A stretch of 64,000 bases of DNA, from the NCBI RefSeq assembly GCF_046773475.1, contig NZ_CP177239.1, positions 1,054,001-1,118,000 of the forward strand. The letters run 5' to 3'. This document shows positions 34,188 to 43,076 of this stretch, piece after piece; the first letter of the stretch is position 1; the number at the start of each line of letters is the position of its first letter. Under the pieces are notes generated by a model. The model was not told the DNA's origin. It worked only from the letters and a program-made list of their open reading frames with translations, and searched no databases. Position numbers and translations under genes: made by a program. Source of the DNA: Nitratireductor aquimarinus (GTDB lineage: Bacteria > Pseudomonadota > Alphaproteobacteria > Rhizobiales > Rhizobiaceae).

Positions 34188-36269
34188 CTACTCGGCCGCC
34201 TGTTTCAGTTCGCCACGCGCCAGCGCCGAACATTCGGCCATGACGGCCGACGCGCGGGCAATCGGATTGGTCAGATAGAAGTCCTTCACCGGCGAGGTGA
34301 AGGGAGCCTTGGTCAGACGCCCGCCAAGCCTGGCGAGCTTCTCGATAGCAGCCGGATCGGCCGGAGCGACCGTGTCGATGGCTGCGAAATGCGGGAATTC
34401 GGCATAAAGCGCGGCGCGCAGGGCAGCCAGCGAGTCGAACGGAAGCCTGTGGCCAAGCACATCGGACAGCGCCCGAAGAATGGCCCAGTCTTCCTTTGCC
34501 TCGCCCGGTGCGAAACCGGCGCGGTTGCCCATCTGCACCCGGCCCTCGGTGTTCACATAGGTGCCGGACTTCTCCGTATAGGTGGCTGCCGGCAGGATGA
34601 CATCGGCGCGGTGTGCGCCGGCGTCACCATGGGTGCCGATGTAAACGGTGAAGGCGTCGCCGATGGCGTTCATGTCGATTTCGTCTGCGCCGAGCAGGAA
34701 GAGCACGTCCAGTGCGCCCATCATGCCATTCGCGTCCTTGCCGCCCTGCCCCGGCACGAAGCCGAGGTCGAGACCGCCGACGCGGGCTGCCGCCGTGTGC
34801 AGAACGGCAAAACCGTTCCACTCGTCGGACACGGCGTTGACGGAACCGGCGAGCTTGGCTGCGAGACCGAGAATGGCTGCGCCGTCGGTGCGGGCCAGAG
34901 CCCCCTGCCCGACCACGATCATCGGCCGCTTTGCCTTCTTCAGAACGGAAGCGAACTTGCCCTTGCCGTCTACCAGCTCCTGCAGCGTGTCCGCTCCAGT
35001 GCCCAGCATGTCGTAATCGTAACGCAGGTCACCCATCTCGCCGATCACGCCGACCGGGAAATCGCCCATGCGCCAGCGCTTGCGGATGCGGGCATTGAGA
35101 ACCGAAGCCTCGAAGCGCGGATTTGCGCCAATGATCAGAAGCGCGTCAGCATCCTCGATGCCTTCGATGGTCGGGTTGAACACATAGCCTGCACGGCCAA
35201 GCGCCGGATCGAGTGCTGCGCCATCCTGACGGCAATCGTAGTTCGGGGAACCGAGCGACTGCATCAGCGCCTTGAGCGCGTACATTTCCTCTACGGCTGC
35301 CAGATCGCCGGCAATCGCGCCGATCCTGTCGGACGTCGTTGCGGAAACGGCCCTGGCGATGGCGTCGAACGCCTCGCCCCAGGAGGCCGGCTGCAGACGG
35401 TTGTCCTTGCGCACATAGGGGCGGTCGAGGCGCTGCGTGCGCAGGCCGTCCCAGATGAAGCGCGACTTGTCGGAGATCCACTCCTCGTTAACCGCCTCAT
35501 TGATGCGCGGCATGACGCGCATGACTTCACGGCCACGCGTGTCGACGCGGATGGCCGAGCCGACCGCATCCATCACGTCGATGGACTGGGTCTTGTTCAG
35601 CTCCCACGGACGCGCCTGGAAGGCGTAGGGCTTGGAGGTCAGCGCGCCGACCGGACAAAGGTCGATCACGTTGCCCTGCAGCTCGGACGTCATCGCGTGC
35701 TCGAGATAGGTGGTGATCTCGGCATCCTCGCCGCGGCCGATCAGGCCAAGCTCGGAAATGCCGGCCACTTCGGTGGTGAAGCGAACGCAGCGCGTGCAGT
35801 GAATGCAGCGCGTCATGATCGTCTTCACGAGCGGTCCGATATATTTGTCTTCGACGGCGCGCTTGTTTTCCTTGTAGCGCGAAGAATCCACGCCGAAGGC
35901 CATCGCCTGGTCCTGCAGATCGCACTCGCCGCCCTGGTCACAGATCGGGCAATCGAGCGGATGGTTGATGAGCAGGAACTCCATCACGCCTTCGCGGGCC
36001 TTCTTGACCATCGGCGTGTTGGTGAACACTTCCGGCGGCTCGCCATTCGGGCCGGGACGCAGATCGCGCACGCCCATGGCGCAGGATGCGGCCGGCTTGG
36101 GCGGTCCGCCCTTCACTTCCACCAGACACATACGGCAGTTGCCGGCGATCGACAGACGCTCATGAAAACAGAAACGCGGCACCTCCGCGCCCGCCTCTTC
36201 GGCGGCCTGCAGCAGCGTGTAGTGATCGGGAACCTCGATCTCCGTGCCGTCGACTTTCAATTTTGCCAT
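34188..36269 (-). CDS. nuoG: NADH-quinone oxidoreductase subunit G
   Basis: The large iron-sulfur subunit of complex I, about 693 residues. An N-terminal [2Fe-2S] ferredoxin domain has CFHERLSIAGNCRMCLVEV near residue 37. A [4Fe-4S] His-Cys motif follows (HPLDCPICDQGGECDLQDQ), and then CIHCTRCVRF. A molybdopterin-oxidoreductase-like domain without cofactor fills the rest. The ATG at 36269 gives the normal MAKLKVDG start. The frame stays open upstream across the intergenic gap, which is ignored. It follows nuoF by 49 bases. Confidence 0.94.
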   Translation of the reverse strand: MAKLKVDGTEIEVPDHYTLLQAAEEAGAEVPRFCFHERLSIAGNCRMCLVEVKGGPPKPAASCAMGVRDLRPGPNGEPPEVFTNTPMVKKAREGVMEFLLINHPLDCPICDQGGECDLQDQAMAFGVDSSRYKENKRAVEDKYIGPLVKTIMTRCIHCTRCVRFTTEVAGISELGLIGRGEDAEITTYLEHAMTSELQGNVIDLCPVGALTSKPYAFQARPWELNKTQSIDVMDAVGSAIRVDTRGREVMRVMPRINEAVNEEWISDKSRFIWDGLRTQRLDRPYVRKDNRLQPASWGEAFDAIARAVSATTSDRIGAIAGDLAAVEEMYALKALMQSLGSPNYDCRQDGAALDPALGRAGYVFNPTIEGIEDADALLIIGANPRFEASVLNARIRKRWRMGDFPVGVIGEMGDLRYDYDMLGTGADTLQELVDGKGKFASVLKKAKRPMIVVGQGALARTDGAAILGLAAKLAGSVNAVSDEWNGFAVLHTAAARVGGLDLGFVPGQGGKDANGMMGALDVLFLLGADEIDMNAIGDAFTVYIGTHGDAGAHRADVILPAATYTEKSGTYVNTEGRVQMGNRAGFAPGEAKEDWAILRALSDVLGHRLPFDSLAALRAALYAEFPHFAAIDTVAPADPAAIEKLARLGGRLTKAPFTSPVKDFYLTNPIARASAVMAECSALARGELKQAAE

Positions 36270-36318
36270 GGTCGCTGTCCGCTTGCCTCTCGCCCCTTCC
36301 GGAGCAAAATCTTCACTC

Positions 36319-37623
36319 TTATTCCGCTGCCACCAGTGCCGGCTGCACCTGATGACCATTGCGGGTGAATTCGTCGATACGCCGCTCGATTTCCGGGCGG
36401 AAATGACGCACGAGACCCTGGATCGGCCATGCAGCCGCATCGCCAAGGGCGCAGATCGTGTGTCCTTCCACCTGCTTCGTCACGTCGAGCAGCATGTCGA
36501 TTTCGTGTTTCTGGGCCTGGCCGACGACCAGACGCTCCATCACACGCCACATCCAGCCGGTGCCTTCACGGCACGGCGTGCACTGGCCGCAGCTCTCGTG
36601 CTTGTAGAAGTAGGAGAGCCGCGCAATCGCCTTCACGATGTCAGTGGACTTGTCCATGACGATCACGGCGGCGGTGCCCAGACCCGACTTCAGCTCGCGC
36701 AGGCTGTCGAAGTCCATCGGCGTGTCGATGATCTCGTGCGCCGGCACCAGCGGCACCGAAGAGCCGCCCGGAATGACTGCGAGAAGATTGTCCCAGCCGC
36801 CGCGAATGCCGCCGCAATGGCGCTCAATCAGCTCGCGGAACGGGATCGACATCTCTTCTTCCACCGTGCACGGCGTGTTCACATGACCGGAGATGCAGAA
36901 GAGCTTCGTGCCTTTGTTGTTCTCCCGCCCGAAGGAGGAGAACCAGGACGCGCCGCGGCGCAGAATGGTCGGCGCAACGGCGATGGATTCGACGTTGTTC
37001 ACGGTCGTCGGGCAGCCATAGAGACCGACATTGGCCGGGAATGGCGGCTTGAGACGCGGCTGGCCCTTCTTGCCTTCAAGGCTTTCGAGCAGCGCGGTTT
37101 CCTCACCGCAGATATAAGCGCCGGCGCCGTGATGGACGAAGACGTCCATGTCCCAGCCGCACTTGTTGTTCTTGCCCAGAAGGCCCGCGTCGTAGCACTC
37201 GGCGATGGCGCGCTCGAGCGCCTCGCGCTCACGCACGAATTCGCCACGCACATAGATGTATGCGGTGTGCGCGCCCATGGCGAAGCCGGCGATCAGGCAG
37301 CCCTCGATCAGCGTGTGCGGATCGTGGCGCATGATGTCGCGGTCTTTACAGGTGCCCGGCTCCGACTCGTCGGCATTGACGACGAGGTAATGCGGACGGT
37401 CGCCCGGCTCTTTCGGCATGAACGACCATTTGAGACCGGTCGGGAAGCCGGCGCCACCGCGCCCGCGCAGGCCCGAAGCCTTCATCTCGTTGATGATCCA
37501 GTCGCGGCCCTTGTCGACCAGTCCCTTCGTGTTGTCCCAGAGGCCGCGCGACTGCGCGCCCTTCAGCGAACGGTCGAACTGGCCGTAGATATTGGTAAAG
37601 ATGCGGTCCTTGTCAGCGAGCAT
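36319..37623 (-). CDS. nuoF: NADH-quinone oxidoreductase subunit F
   Basis: The NADH- and FMN-binding subunit of complex I, 434 residues. The NADH site is GRGGAGFPTGLKW near residue 60, and the FMN site is GAGAYICGEETALLESLEG near 175. The N3 [4Fe-4S] cluster motif is ESCGQCTPCREG near 350, with a fourth cysteine near 395. The ATG at 37623 is chosen because GAGGGA lies seven bases upstream; a GTG at 37638 overlaps the nuoE stop and is less likely. Confidence 0.95.
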   Translation of the reverse strand: MLADKDRIFTNIYGQFDRSLKGAQSRGLWDNTKGLVDKGRDWIINEMKASGLRGRGGAGFPTGLKWSFMPKEPGDRPHYLVVNADESEPGTCKDRDIMRHDPHTLIEGCLIAGFAMGAHTAYIYVRGEFVREREALERAIAECYDAGLLGKNNKCGWDMDVFVHHGAGAYICGEETALLESLEGKKGQPRLKPPFPANVGLYGCPTTVNNVESIAVAPTILRRGASWFSSFGRENNKGTKLFCISGHVNTPCTVEEEMSIPFRELIERHCGGIRGGWDNLLAVIPGGSSVPLVPAHEIIDTPMDFDSLRELKSGLGTAAVIVMDKSTDIVKAIARLSYFYKHESCGQCTPCREGTGWMWRVMERLVVGQAQKHEIDMLLDVTKQVEGHTICALGDAAAWPIQGLVRHFRPEIERRIDEFTRNGHQVQPALVAAE

Positions 37624-37634
37624 GGCTTCGTCCC

Positions 37635-38732
37635 TCACCTCGGCTTCTTGCCGAAGACCTTGATGTATTCGGCTTCGCCGCCCTTGGCGAGCGCCTTGGC
37701 CTGCTTGACCCAGTCGTCGCGCTCAATGCGGCCATGGAAACTCAGATATCCGTCAACCCACTCGCGCTCGGCCTTCTTCCACTTTGCGACCTGCGCAAAG
37801 GTGAAAATGCCGATCTCGTGCAGAATGCCTTCGATCTTCGGACCGACGCCGGAAATCAGCTTCAGATCGTCCGTTTCAGCCGGACGCTCAATGCCTTCGG
37901 GGCGGTTCTTGTCTTCAAGGCTCGGCTTCGCGGCCTTCTGCGGCGCGCTCTTGGCGGTTGCAGAGGTCGCACCATTGTCGGCCTTGACCGGCGACGGCGA
38001 TTTGATGGCCGGATCGGTCACGGTTGCAGACGTGTCGGGCTTGGCTGCCTGAGACGGCGGAACCTTCGTCCCGGTGGCGGCTGCCCTCGAAGAGGAAGCC
38101 TTCGCCTTGCCGGTGACGGCCTTCTCGTCGGTCAGCGCGGTCAGACCGCCAGCCGCACCGGAGAAGATGCGGTCGATCTGCGGACCGGGTTCGATCGTGT
38201 CGCCCTTGCCTGCCTCGAATGCATCGATGATCTCTTCGAGACGCTGCGGCGTCAGATCCTCATAGGTGTCCTTGAAGATCATGACCATCGGTGCGTTGAC
38301 GCATGCGCCCTGGCACTCGACTTCTTCCCACGACAGCGTGCCTTCCTCATTGAGGTGGAACGGCTCGGGATTGATCTTCTTCTTGCACAGCTCGATGAGC
38401 TCGCCCGAACCACGCAGCATGCACGGCGTGGTGCCGCAGACCTGGATGTGGGCGCGCGTGCCGACCGGCGCGAGCTGGAACTGGGTGTAGAAGGTCGCCA
38501 CTTCCAGAACACGGATCAGCGGCATGTCCAGCATTTCTGCCACATGCTCGATGGCTGCGCGCGTGACCCAGCCTTCCTGCTCCTGCGCCAGCATGAGCAG
38601 CGGGATCACCGCCGACTGCTTGCGGTCCTGCGGGTATTTGCCCAGCCAGCGCTTCACCTCCCCGCTCATGGCGGAGGAGAATGCGAAGCTTTCGGGCTGG
38701 ACGGCTTCGTCTGCGAGACGGCGGACTGACAT
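37635..38732 (-). CDS. nuoE: NADH-quinone oxidoreductase subunit E with C-terminal extension
   Basis: The [2Fe-2S] (N1a) subunit of complex I. The thioredoxin-fold core takes about residues 15-175, with cluster cysteines in CGTTPCMLRG and CQGACVNAP. The protein is 365 residues, about 200 longer than E. coli NuoE. The extra part is an alanine/lysine/threonine-rich linker (about 200-275). After it comes a helix-hairpin-helix-like module with DDLKLISGVGPKIEGIL, also seen in other Rhizobiales NuoE proteins. The role of the extension is unknown. It abuts nuoD directly. Confidence 0.93.
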   Translation of the reverse strand: MSVRRLADEAVQPESFAFSSAMSGEVKRWLGKYPQDRKQSAVIPLLMLAQEQEGWVTRAAIEHVAEMLDMPLIRVLEVATFYTQFQLAPVGTRAHIQVCGTTPCMLRGSGELIELCKKKINPEPFHLNEEGTLSWEEVECQGACVNAPMVMIFKDTYEDLTPQRLEEIIDAFEAGKGDTIEPGPQIDRIFSGAAGGLTALTDEKAVTGKAKASSSRAAATGTKVPPSQAAKPDTSATVTDPAIKSPSPVKADNGATSATAKSAPQKAAKPSLEDKNRPEGIERPAETDDLKLISGVGPKIEGILHEIGIFTFAQVAKWKKAEREWVDGYLSFHGRIERDDWVKQAKALAKGGEAEYIKVFGKKPR

Positions 38733-39923
38733 TTATCTGTCTACCTCACCAAACACGATGTCGAGGGAGCCAAGAACGGCGGCGACGTCGGCCAGAAGAT
38801 GGCCGCGGCACAGGAAATCCATGGCCTGGAGATGAGCAAAGCCCGGTGCGCGCAGCTTGCAGCGATAGGGCTTGTTGGAGCCGTCGGAGACCAGATAGAC
38901 GCCGAACTCGCCCTTGGGCGCTTCCACAGCCGCGTAAACCTCGCCCGCGGGGACGTGGTAGCCTTCGGTGTAGAGCTTGAAGTGATGGATCAGCGCTTCC
39001 ATCGACCGCTTCATCTCGCCGCGCTTGGGCGGGACGACCTTGCCGTCGGTGTTGGAAACCGGGCCGACACGCTCCTTGCCAAGAAGACGATCAACGCACT
39101 GGCGCATGATCTTCGCCGACTGGCGCATCTCTTCCATACGGATGAGATAGCGGTCGTAGCAGTCGCCGTTCTTGCCGATCGGAATGTCGAATTCCATCTC
39201 CGGATAGCACTCATAGGGCTGGCTCTTGCGCAGATCCCATGCAGCGCCCGAACCACGCACCATGACGCCCGAGAAGCCCCAGGCCCATGCCTCTTCCAGC
39301 GTCACGACGCCGATGTCGACGTTACGCTGCTTGAAGATGCGGTTGCCGGTCAGAAGGCTGTCGAGATCGTCCAGCGTCTTGTGGAACGGATCGATCCACT
39401 TGCCGATGTCCTCGACCAGCTGGTCGGGAATGTCCTGATGAACGCCGCCGGGACGGAAATAGGCTGCGTGCATGCGCGCGCCACAGGCCCGCTCATAGAA
39501 CACCATCAGCTTTTCGCGTTCCTCGAAGCCCCACAGCGGCGGGGTGAGCGCGCCCACGTCCATCGCCTGCGTGGTGACGTTCAGGAGGTGGTTCAGAATA
39601 CGGCCGATCTCGGAATAGAGAACGCGGATAAGCTGTCCGCGGATCGGCACCTGAACGTCGAGCAGACGCTCGATCGCCAGGGCATAGGCATGTTCCTGGT
39701 TCATCGGCGCGACGTAATCGAGACGGTCCAGATAGGGCACGGCCTGCAGATAGGTCTTGTGCTCCATCAGCTTTTCGGTGCCGCGGTGCAGCAGACCGAT
39801 ATGCGGATCGACTCGTTCCACCACCTCGCCGTCGAGTTCCAGCACCAGACGCAGAACGCCGTGGGCCGCCGGATGCTGCGGGCCGAAGTTGATGTTGAAA
39901 TTGCGGACGGAGTGCTCAGTCAT
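38733..39923 (-). CDS. nuoD: NADH-quinone oxidoreductase subunit D
   Basis: The 49-kDa type subunit lining the quinone-binding site of complex I, 396 residues, related to hydrogenase large subunits. Signatures are NFGPQHPAAHGVLRLVLEL near residue 12 and HIGLLHRGTEKLMEHKTYLQ near 42. The C-terminus contains DIVFGEVDR, the family ending. It lies 17 bases after nuoC. Confidence 0.95.
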   Translation of the reverse strand: MTEHSVRNFNINFGPQHPAAHGVLRLVLELDGEVVERVDPHIGLLHRGTEKLMEHKTYLQAVPYLDRLDYVAPMNQEHAYALAIERLLDVQVPIRGQLIRVLYSEIGRILNHLLNVTTQAMDVGALTPPLWGFEEREKLMVFYERACGARMHAAYFRPGGVHQDIPDQLVEDIGKWIDPFHKTLDDLDSLLTGNRIFKQRNVDIGVVTLEEAWAWGFSGVMVRGSGAAWDLRKSQPYECYPEMEFDIPIGKNGDCYDRYLIRMEEMRQSAKIMRQCVDRLLGKERVGPVSNTDGKVVPPKRGEMKRSMEALIHHFKLYTEGYHVPAGEVYAAVEAPKGEFGVYLVSDGSNKPYRCKLRAPGFAHLQAMDFLCRGHLLADVAAVLGSLDIVFGEVDR

Positions 39924-39940
39924 CTGGCGCTGCCCAACCT

Positions 39941-40543
39941 CTAGTCTTTCGCCTTCTCATCACCGGGCAGGACGTAATCCGTCCCTTCCCACGGCGAGAG
40001 GAAATCGAAATTGCGGAATTCCTGCCTCAGATTGACGGGCTCGTAGACGACGCGCTTCAGCTCGTCATCATAGCGAACCTCGACAAAGCCGGTCAGCGGG
40101 AAGTCCTTGCGGAGCGGATGCCCTTCGAAACCGTAATCGGTCAGAAGGCGGCGCAGGTCCGGATGGCCGGTAAACAGCACGCCGTACATGTCGTAGGTTT
40201 CACGCTCATACCAGTCGGCGGCGGGAAACACTTCCACGACCGACGGCACCGGCGTGTCCTCATCCGTCGACACCTTGACGCGAACGCGCTGGTTCTGGCG
40301 CGGCGACAGGAGATGGTAGACCACCTCGAACCGCTTCTCGCGCGCCGGATAATCCGCGCCTGCAATGTCGACAAAGGCGAAGAACTGGCACTGCACGTCG
40401 TTCTTCAGAAAGTTGAGCACATCGACGATGTCACCCGGCTCGACCAGGAAGGTCAGCTCGCCATAGGCGACGACCGCATCCTGAATCTGGGCGTCGAGCT
40501 TTTCCGTGACGTATGCCGCCAGGTCCTTCAGCGCTTCGCTCAT
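39941..40543 (-). CDS. nuoC: NADH-quinone oxidoreductase subunit C
   Basis: The 30-kDa type subunit of the complex I peripheral arm, 200 residues. The family signature ERETYDMYGVLFTGHPDLRR lies near residue 115, followed by DYGFEGHPLRKDFPLTG. nuoC and nuoD are separate genes here, unlike the fused nuoCD of E. coli. The ATG at 40543 is chosen for normal length; the frame runs far upstream through nuoB in shadow. Confidence 0.94.
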   Translation of the reverse strand: MSEALKDLAAYVTEKLDAQIQDAVVAYGELTFLVEPGDIVDVLNFLKNDVQCQFFAFVDIAGADYPAREKRFEVVYHLLSPRQNQRVRVKVSTDEDTPVPSVVEVFPAADWYERETYDMYGVLFTGHPDLRRLLTDYGFEGHPLRKDFPLTGFVEVRYDDELKRVVYEPVNLRQEFRNFDFLSPWEGTDYVLPGDEKAKD

Positions 40544-40551
40544 GCTCGCCT

Positions 40552-41127
40552 CTAACGTTCGATCGTGCCGGTGCGACGGATCTTCTTCTGGAGAAGAAGA
40601 ATGCCGTAAAGCAGCGCTTCCGCCGTGGGCGGGCAGCCGGGCACATAGATATCGACAGGCACGACGCGATCGCAGCCGCGCACCACCGAATAGGAATAGT
40701 GATAGTAGCCGCCGCCATTGGCGCACGAGCCCATGGAGATGACGTAACGCGGCTCCGGCATCTGGTCGTAGACCTTGCGGAGCGCAGGCGCCATCTTGTT
40801 GGTCAGCGTGCCGGCGACGATCATCACGTCGGACTGGCGCGGTGAAGCGCGCGGCGCGATGCCGAAACGCTCTGCATCGTAGCGCGGCATGGAGATGTGC
40901 ATCATCTCGACGGCGCAGCAGGCCAGACCGAAGGTCATCCACATGAGCGAGCCGGTGCGCGCCCAGGTGATCAGCGCTTCCGACGACGTGACGATGAAGC
41001 CCTTGTCGGAAAGCTCGTTGTTGAGGCCCGTGTAAAACGGATCGTCCGCGCCGACCGGATTACCGGTGCGGGGGTCGATCAGCCCCTTGGGCTGGGGCGC
41101 CACGAGCGTGCCGTTGTTCAATCCCAT
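40552..41127 (-). CDS. nuoB: NADH-quinone oxidoreductase subunit B
   Basis: The PSST-type subunit carrying cluster N2, the last [4Fe-4S] cluster before quinone. 191 residues. Ligands are the tandem cysteines in FGLACCAVEMMH near residue 62 and those in SMGSCANGGGYYHYSY and VPGCPPTAEALL. The ATG at 41127 overlaps the end of nuoA by ten bases, indicating coupled translation. Confidence 0.95.
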   Translation of the reverse strand: MGLNNGTLVAPQPKGLIDPRTGNPVGADDPFYTGLNNELSDKGFIVTSSEALITWARTGSLMWMTFGLACCAVEMMHISMPRYDAERFGIAPRASPRQSDVMIVAGTLTNKMAPALRKVYDQMPEPRYVISMGSCANGGGYYHYSYSVVRGCDRVVPVDIYVPGCPPTAEALLYGILLLQKKIRRTGTIER

Positions 41128-41483
41128 TCCAGCGCTCCCTTCTTCCATTCGTAGATGAAGCCGATGGTCAGAACACCGAGGAACACCATCATAGACCAGA
41201 AGCCAAGCCAGCCGATTTCGCCGAACGCCACCGCCCACGGGAAGAGGAACGCGACTTCCAGATCGAAGATGATGAACAGAATCGCCACCAGATAGAAGCG
41301 CACGTCGAATTTCATGCGCGCGTCGTCGAATGCGTTGAAGCCGCACTCATAGGCCGACAGCTTCTCCGGATCCGGGTTGCGGTAGGCCACCAGGAACGGG
41401 GCAACCACAAGCGCAATTGCGACGACGAGGGCGACGCCGATGAAAATAACGATAGGTAGGTATGAACTCAGAAGCTCATTCAT
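41118..41483 (-). CDS. nuoA: NADH-quinone oxidoreductase subunit A
   Basis: The first gene of the nuo operon, encoding a three-helix membrane subunit of 121 residues. The conserved loop KLSAYECGFNAFDDARMKF lies between helices 1 and 2, and FDVRFYLVAILFIIFDLEVAF follows. GGAAAG precedes the ATG at 41483. The upstream 384 bases must carry the operon promoter. Confidence 0.95.
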   Translation of the reverse strand: MNELLSSYLPIVIFIGVALVVAIALVVAPFLVAYRNPDPEKLSAYECGFNAFDDARMKFDVRFYLVAILFIIFDLEVAFLFPWAVAFGEIGWLGFWSMMVFLGVLTIGFIYEWKKGALEWD

Positions 41484-41867
41484 GGTCCGACTTTCCGTTG
41501 CCCGCCGCGGGCGAGGCTGCGTATCAAAGGCCCGTAACCGGGGTTTGTGCGCCGCTAGCCGAGGCAGCAAGGCTAGGCTCATGTTGCAACGCGGCGAGGG
41601 TTAGCGCAGGGCGCTTGGCGAAGCAAGTCAAACATTGGCGAGAATGCGGCATTGTCTAAAGCATTTCCGCCGTTTTTCGCCTGCCCCACACGGTTTCGCC
41701 GCGTTTCATGAGCGGACTTAACGCATAAAATCGGTGTGTAAAGAGTTACCTCCGCCCTGTCATCGTCCTGTCAGGAGAGGTTGCGGCCGCGAAGCCTGTC
41801 GGGTGGCGCGGCCGGAAACGAAACGCTACGTCTTGTGTATATTGGACACGCGAATTCGGCAAAGCCC
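41484..41867. other. Divergent intergenic region upstream of nuoA
   Basis: 384 bases between nuoA (minus) and the YcaQ-type gene (plus). A TTGACT box on the minus strand (41626-41631) is a possible -35 element of the nuo promoter, but no good -10 follows at 17 bases. Around 41651-41675 lies a partial copy of the intergenic repeat end (AAAGCATTTCCGCCGTTTTTCG-like). An open frame from a TTG at 41781 after AGGAGAGG reads into the YcaQ gene. Confidence 0.45.
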
Positions 41868-43076
41868 ATGAGAAAGCAGCGACTCACGCCCGCCGAGGTG
41901 CGGCGAATTGCCCTCGGAGCCCAGGGGTTTTCCACTGCTGCGCCGGCAAACGGTGTGGAGAGGCAGCATCTAAGGCGCACGCTTGCACGAACCGGCCTTC
42001 TGCAGATCGACTCGGTGAATGTCGTCGCGCGCGCCCATCTGATGCCGCTTTATGCGCGACTCGGCCCCTACCCTGTCGAACTTCTGGAGCGCGCCCAGTC
42101 CAGAAAGCCGCGCATGCTCTTTGAATACTGGGCGCATGAAGCTTCCCTCCTCCCTGTGGAGACACAGCCCCTGATGCGCTGGCGCATGGAGCGGGCGGCG
42201 CGCGGCCAGGGTGTCTACAAGGGGCTCGTGCGTTTCGCCCGTGAAGAACACGCCTTCATTGAGCATGTATATGAGCGCGTCGCAGACGAAGGCCCGATTG
42301 CCTCCTCGGCTTTCGGCGGCGACCGGGGCGATGGGGGCTGGTGGGGCTGGAGCAAGACCAAGAAGGCGCTGGAATGGCTGTTCTGGTGCGGCCGCATCAC
42401 CACGCATTCACGCCGCCCGAGCTTCGAGAGGCTCTACGATCTGCCCGGGCGCGTGCTGCCGCAGAGCGTGCTCGACACGCCCACACCACGCGAAGACGAT
42501 GCGCAGCGCGCGCTGGTGGAGATTGCCGCACGTGCACTGGGTGTCGCCACCGAACCGGACCTGCGCGACTATTTTCGCCTGAAACCGGCCGACTCGCAGG
42601 CCCGCGTTGCAGAACTGGTGGAGGCCGGCGCGCTGCTGCCGGTCGAGATTACGGGCTGGCGCAACACGGCCTATCTGCACCGGGACGCAAAGCTTCCGCG
42701 TCGCATCGACAGGCCCGCCCTGCTCTCGCCCTTCGATCCCGTGGTCTGGGAGCGCGACCGCGCCGAACGCATCTTCGGCTTCCGCTACCGCATCGAGATC
42801 TACACGCCGGCCCACAAGCGCGTGCATGGATATTACGTGCTGCCGTTTCTCATGGGCGACCGTATCGTCGCCCGCGTCGACCTGAAGGCCGACCGCGCAA
42901 AACGCACGCTTCTGGTCCAGGCGGCCCATGCCGAACCGCATGCGCCGGCAGAAACGGCGGAGGTCTTGTCTTGTGAACTACAGCGGTTCGCCAACTGGCT
43001 GGAACTGGAGAGCGTTTCCATCATGGAGCGAGGTGATCTTGCCTCTGCTCTCATCGCGTACAAAAAGGCGGCCTGA
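41868..43076 (+). CDS. YcaQ/AlkZ-type DNA glycosylase (winged helix domain protein)
   Basis: A 402-residue protein of the HTH_42 (COG3214) family, whose members AlkZ and YcaQ excise alkylated bases and unhook interstrand crosslinks. The catalytic motif is the Q-x-D form in LLQIDSVNVVARAHLMPLY near residue 46. That places it with the YcaQ branch rather than AlkZ (Q-x-Q). Tandem winged-helix regions follow, with LLSPFDPVVWERDRAERIFGF near residue 285. The ATG at 41868 gives the family start MRKQRLTPAEVRR. A TTG at 41781 with an excellent ribosome site could add 29 residues. A stand-alone gene. Confidence 0.85.
   Translation: MRKQRLTPAEVRRIALGAQGFSTAAPANGVERQHLRRTLARTGLLQIDSVNVVARAHLMPLYARLGPYPVELLERAQSRKPRMLFEYWAHEASLLPVETQPLMRWRMERAARGQGVYKGLVRFAREEHAFIEHVYERVADEGPIASSAFGGDRGDGGWWGWSKTKKALEWLFWCGRITTHSRRPSFERLYDLPGRVLPQSVLDTPTPREDDAQRALVEIAARALGVATEPDLRDYFRLKPADSQARVAELVEAGALLPVEITGWRNTAYLHRDAKLPRRIDRPALLSPFDPVVWERDRAERIFGFRYRIEIYTPAHKRVHGYYVLPFLMGDRIVARVDLKADRAKRTLLVQAAHAEPHAPAETAEVLSCELQRFANWLELESVSIMERGDLASALIAYKKAA

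Noticed and set aside
41781..41867. 29-residue N-terminal extension of the YcaQ-type protein from a TTG
   Set aside because: The ribosome site is good, but family members start near MRKQRLTPAEV and the extension is not domain-like; kept only as an alternative start.
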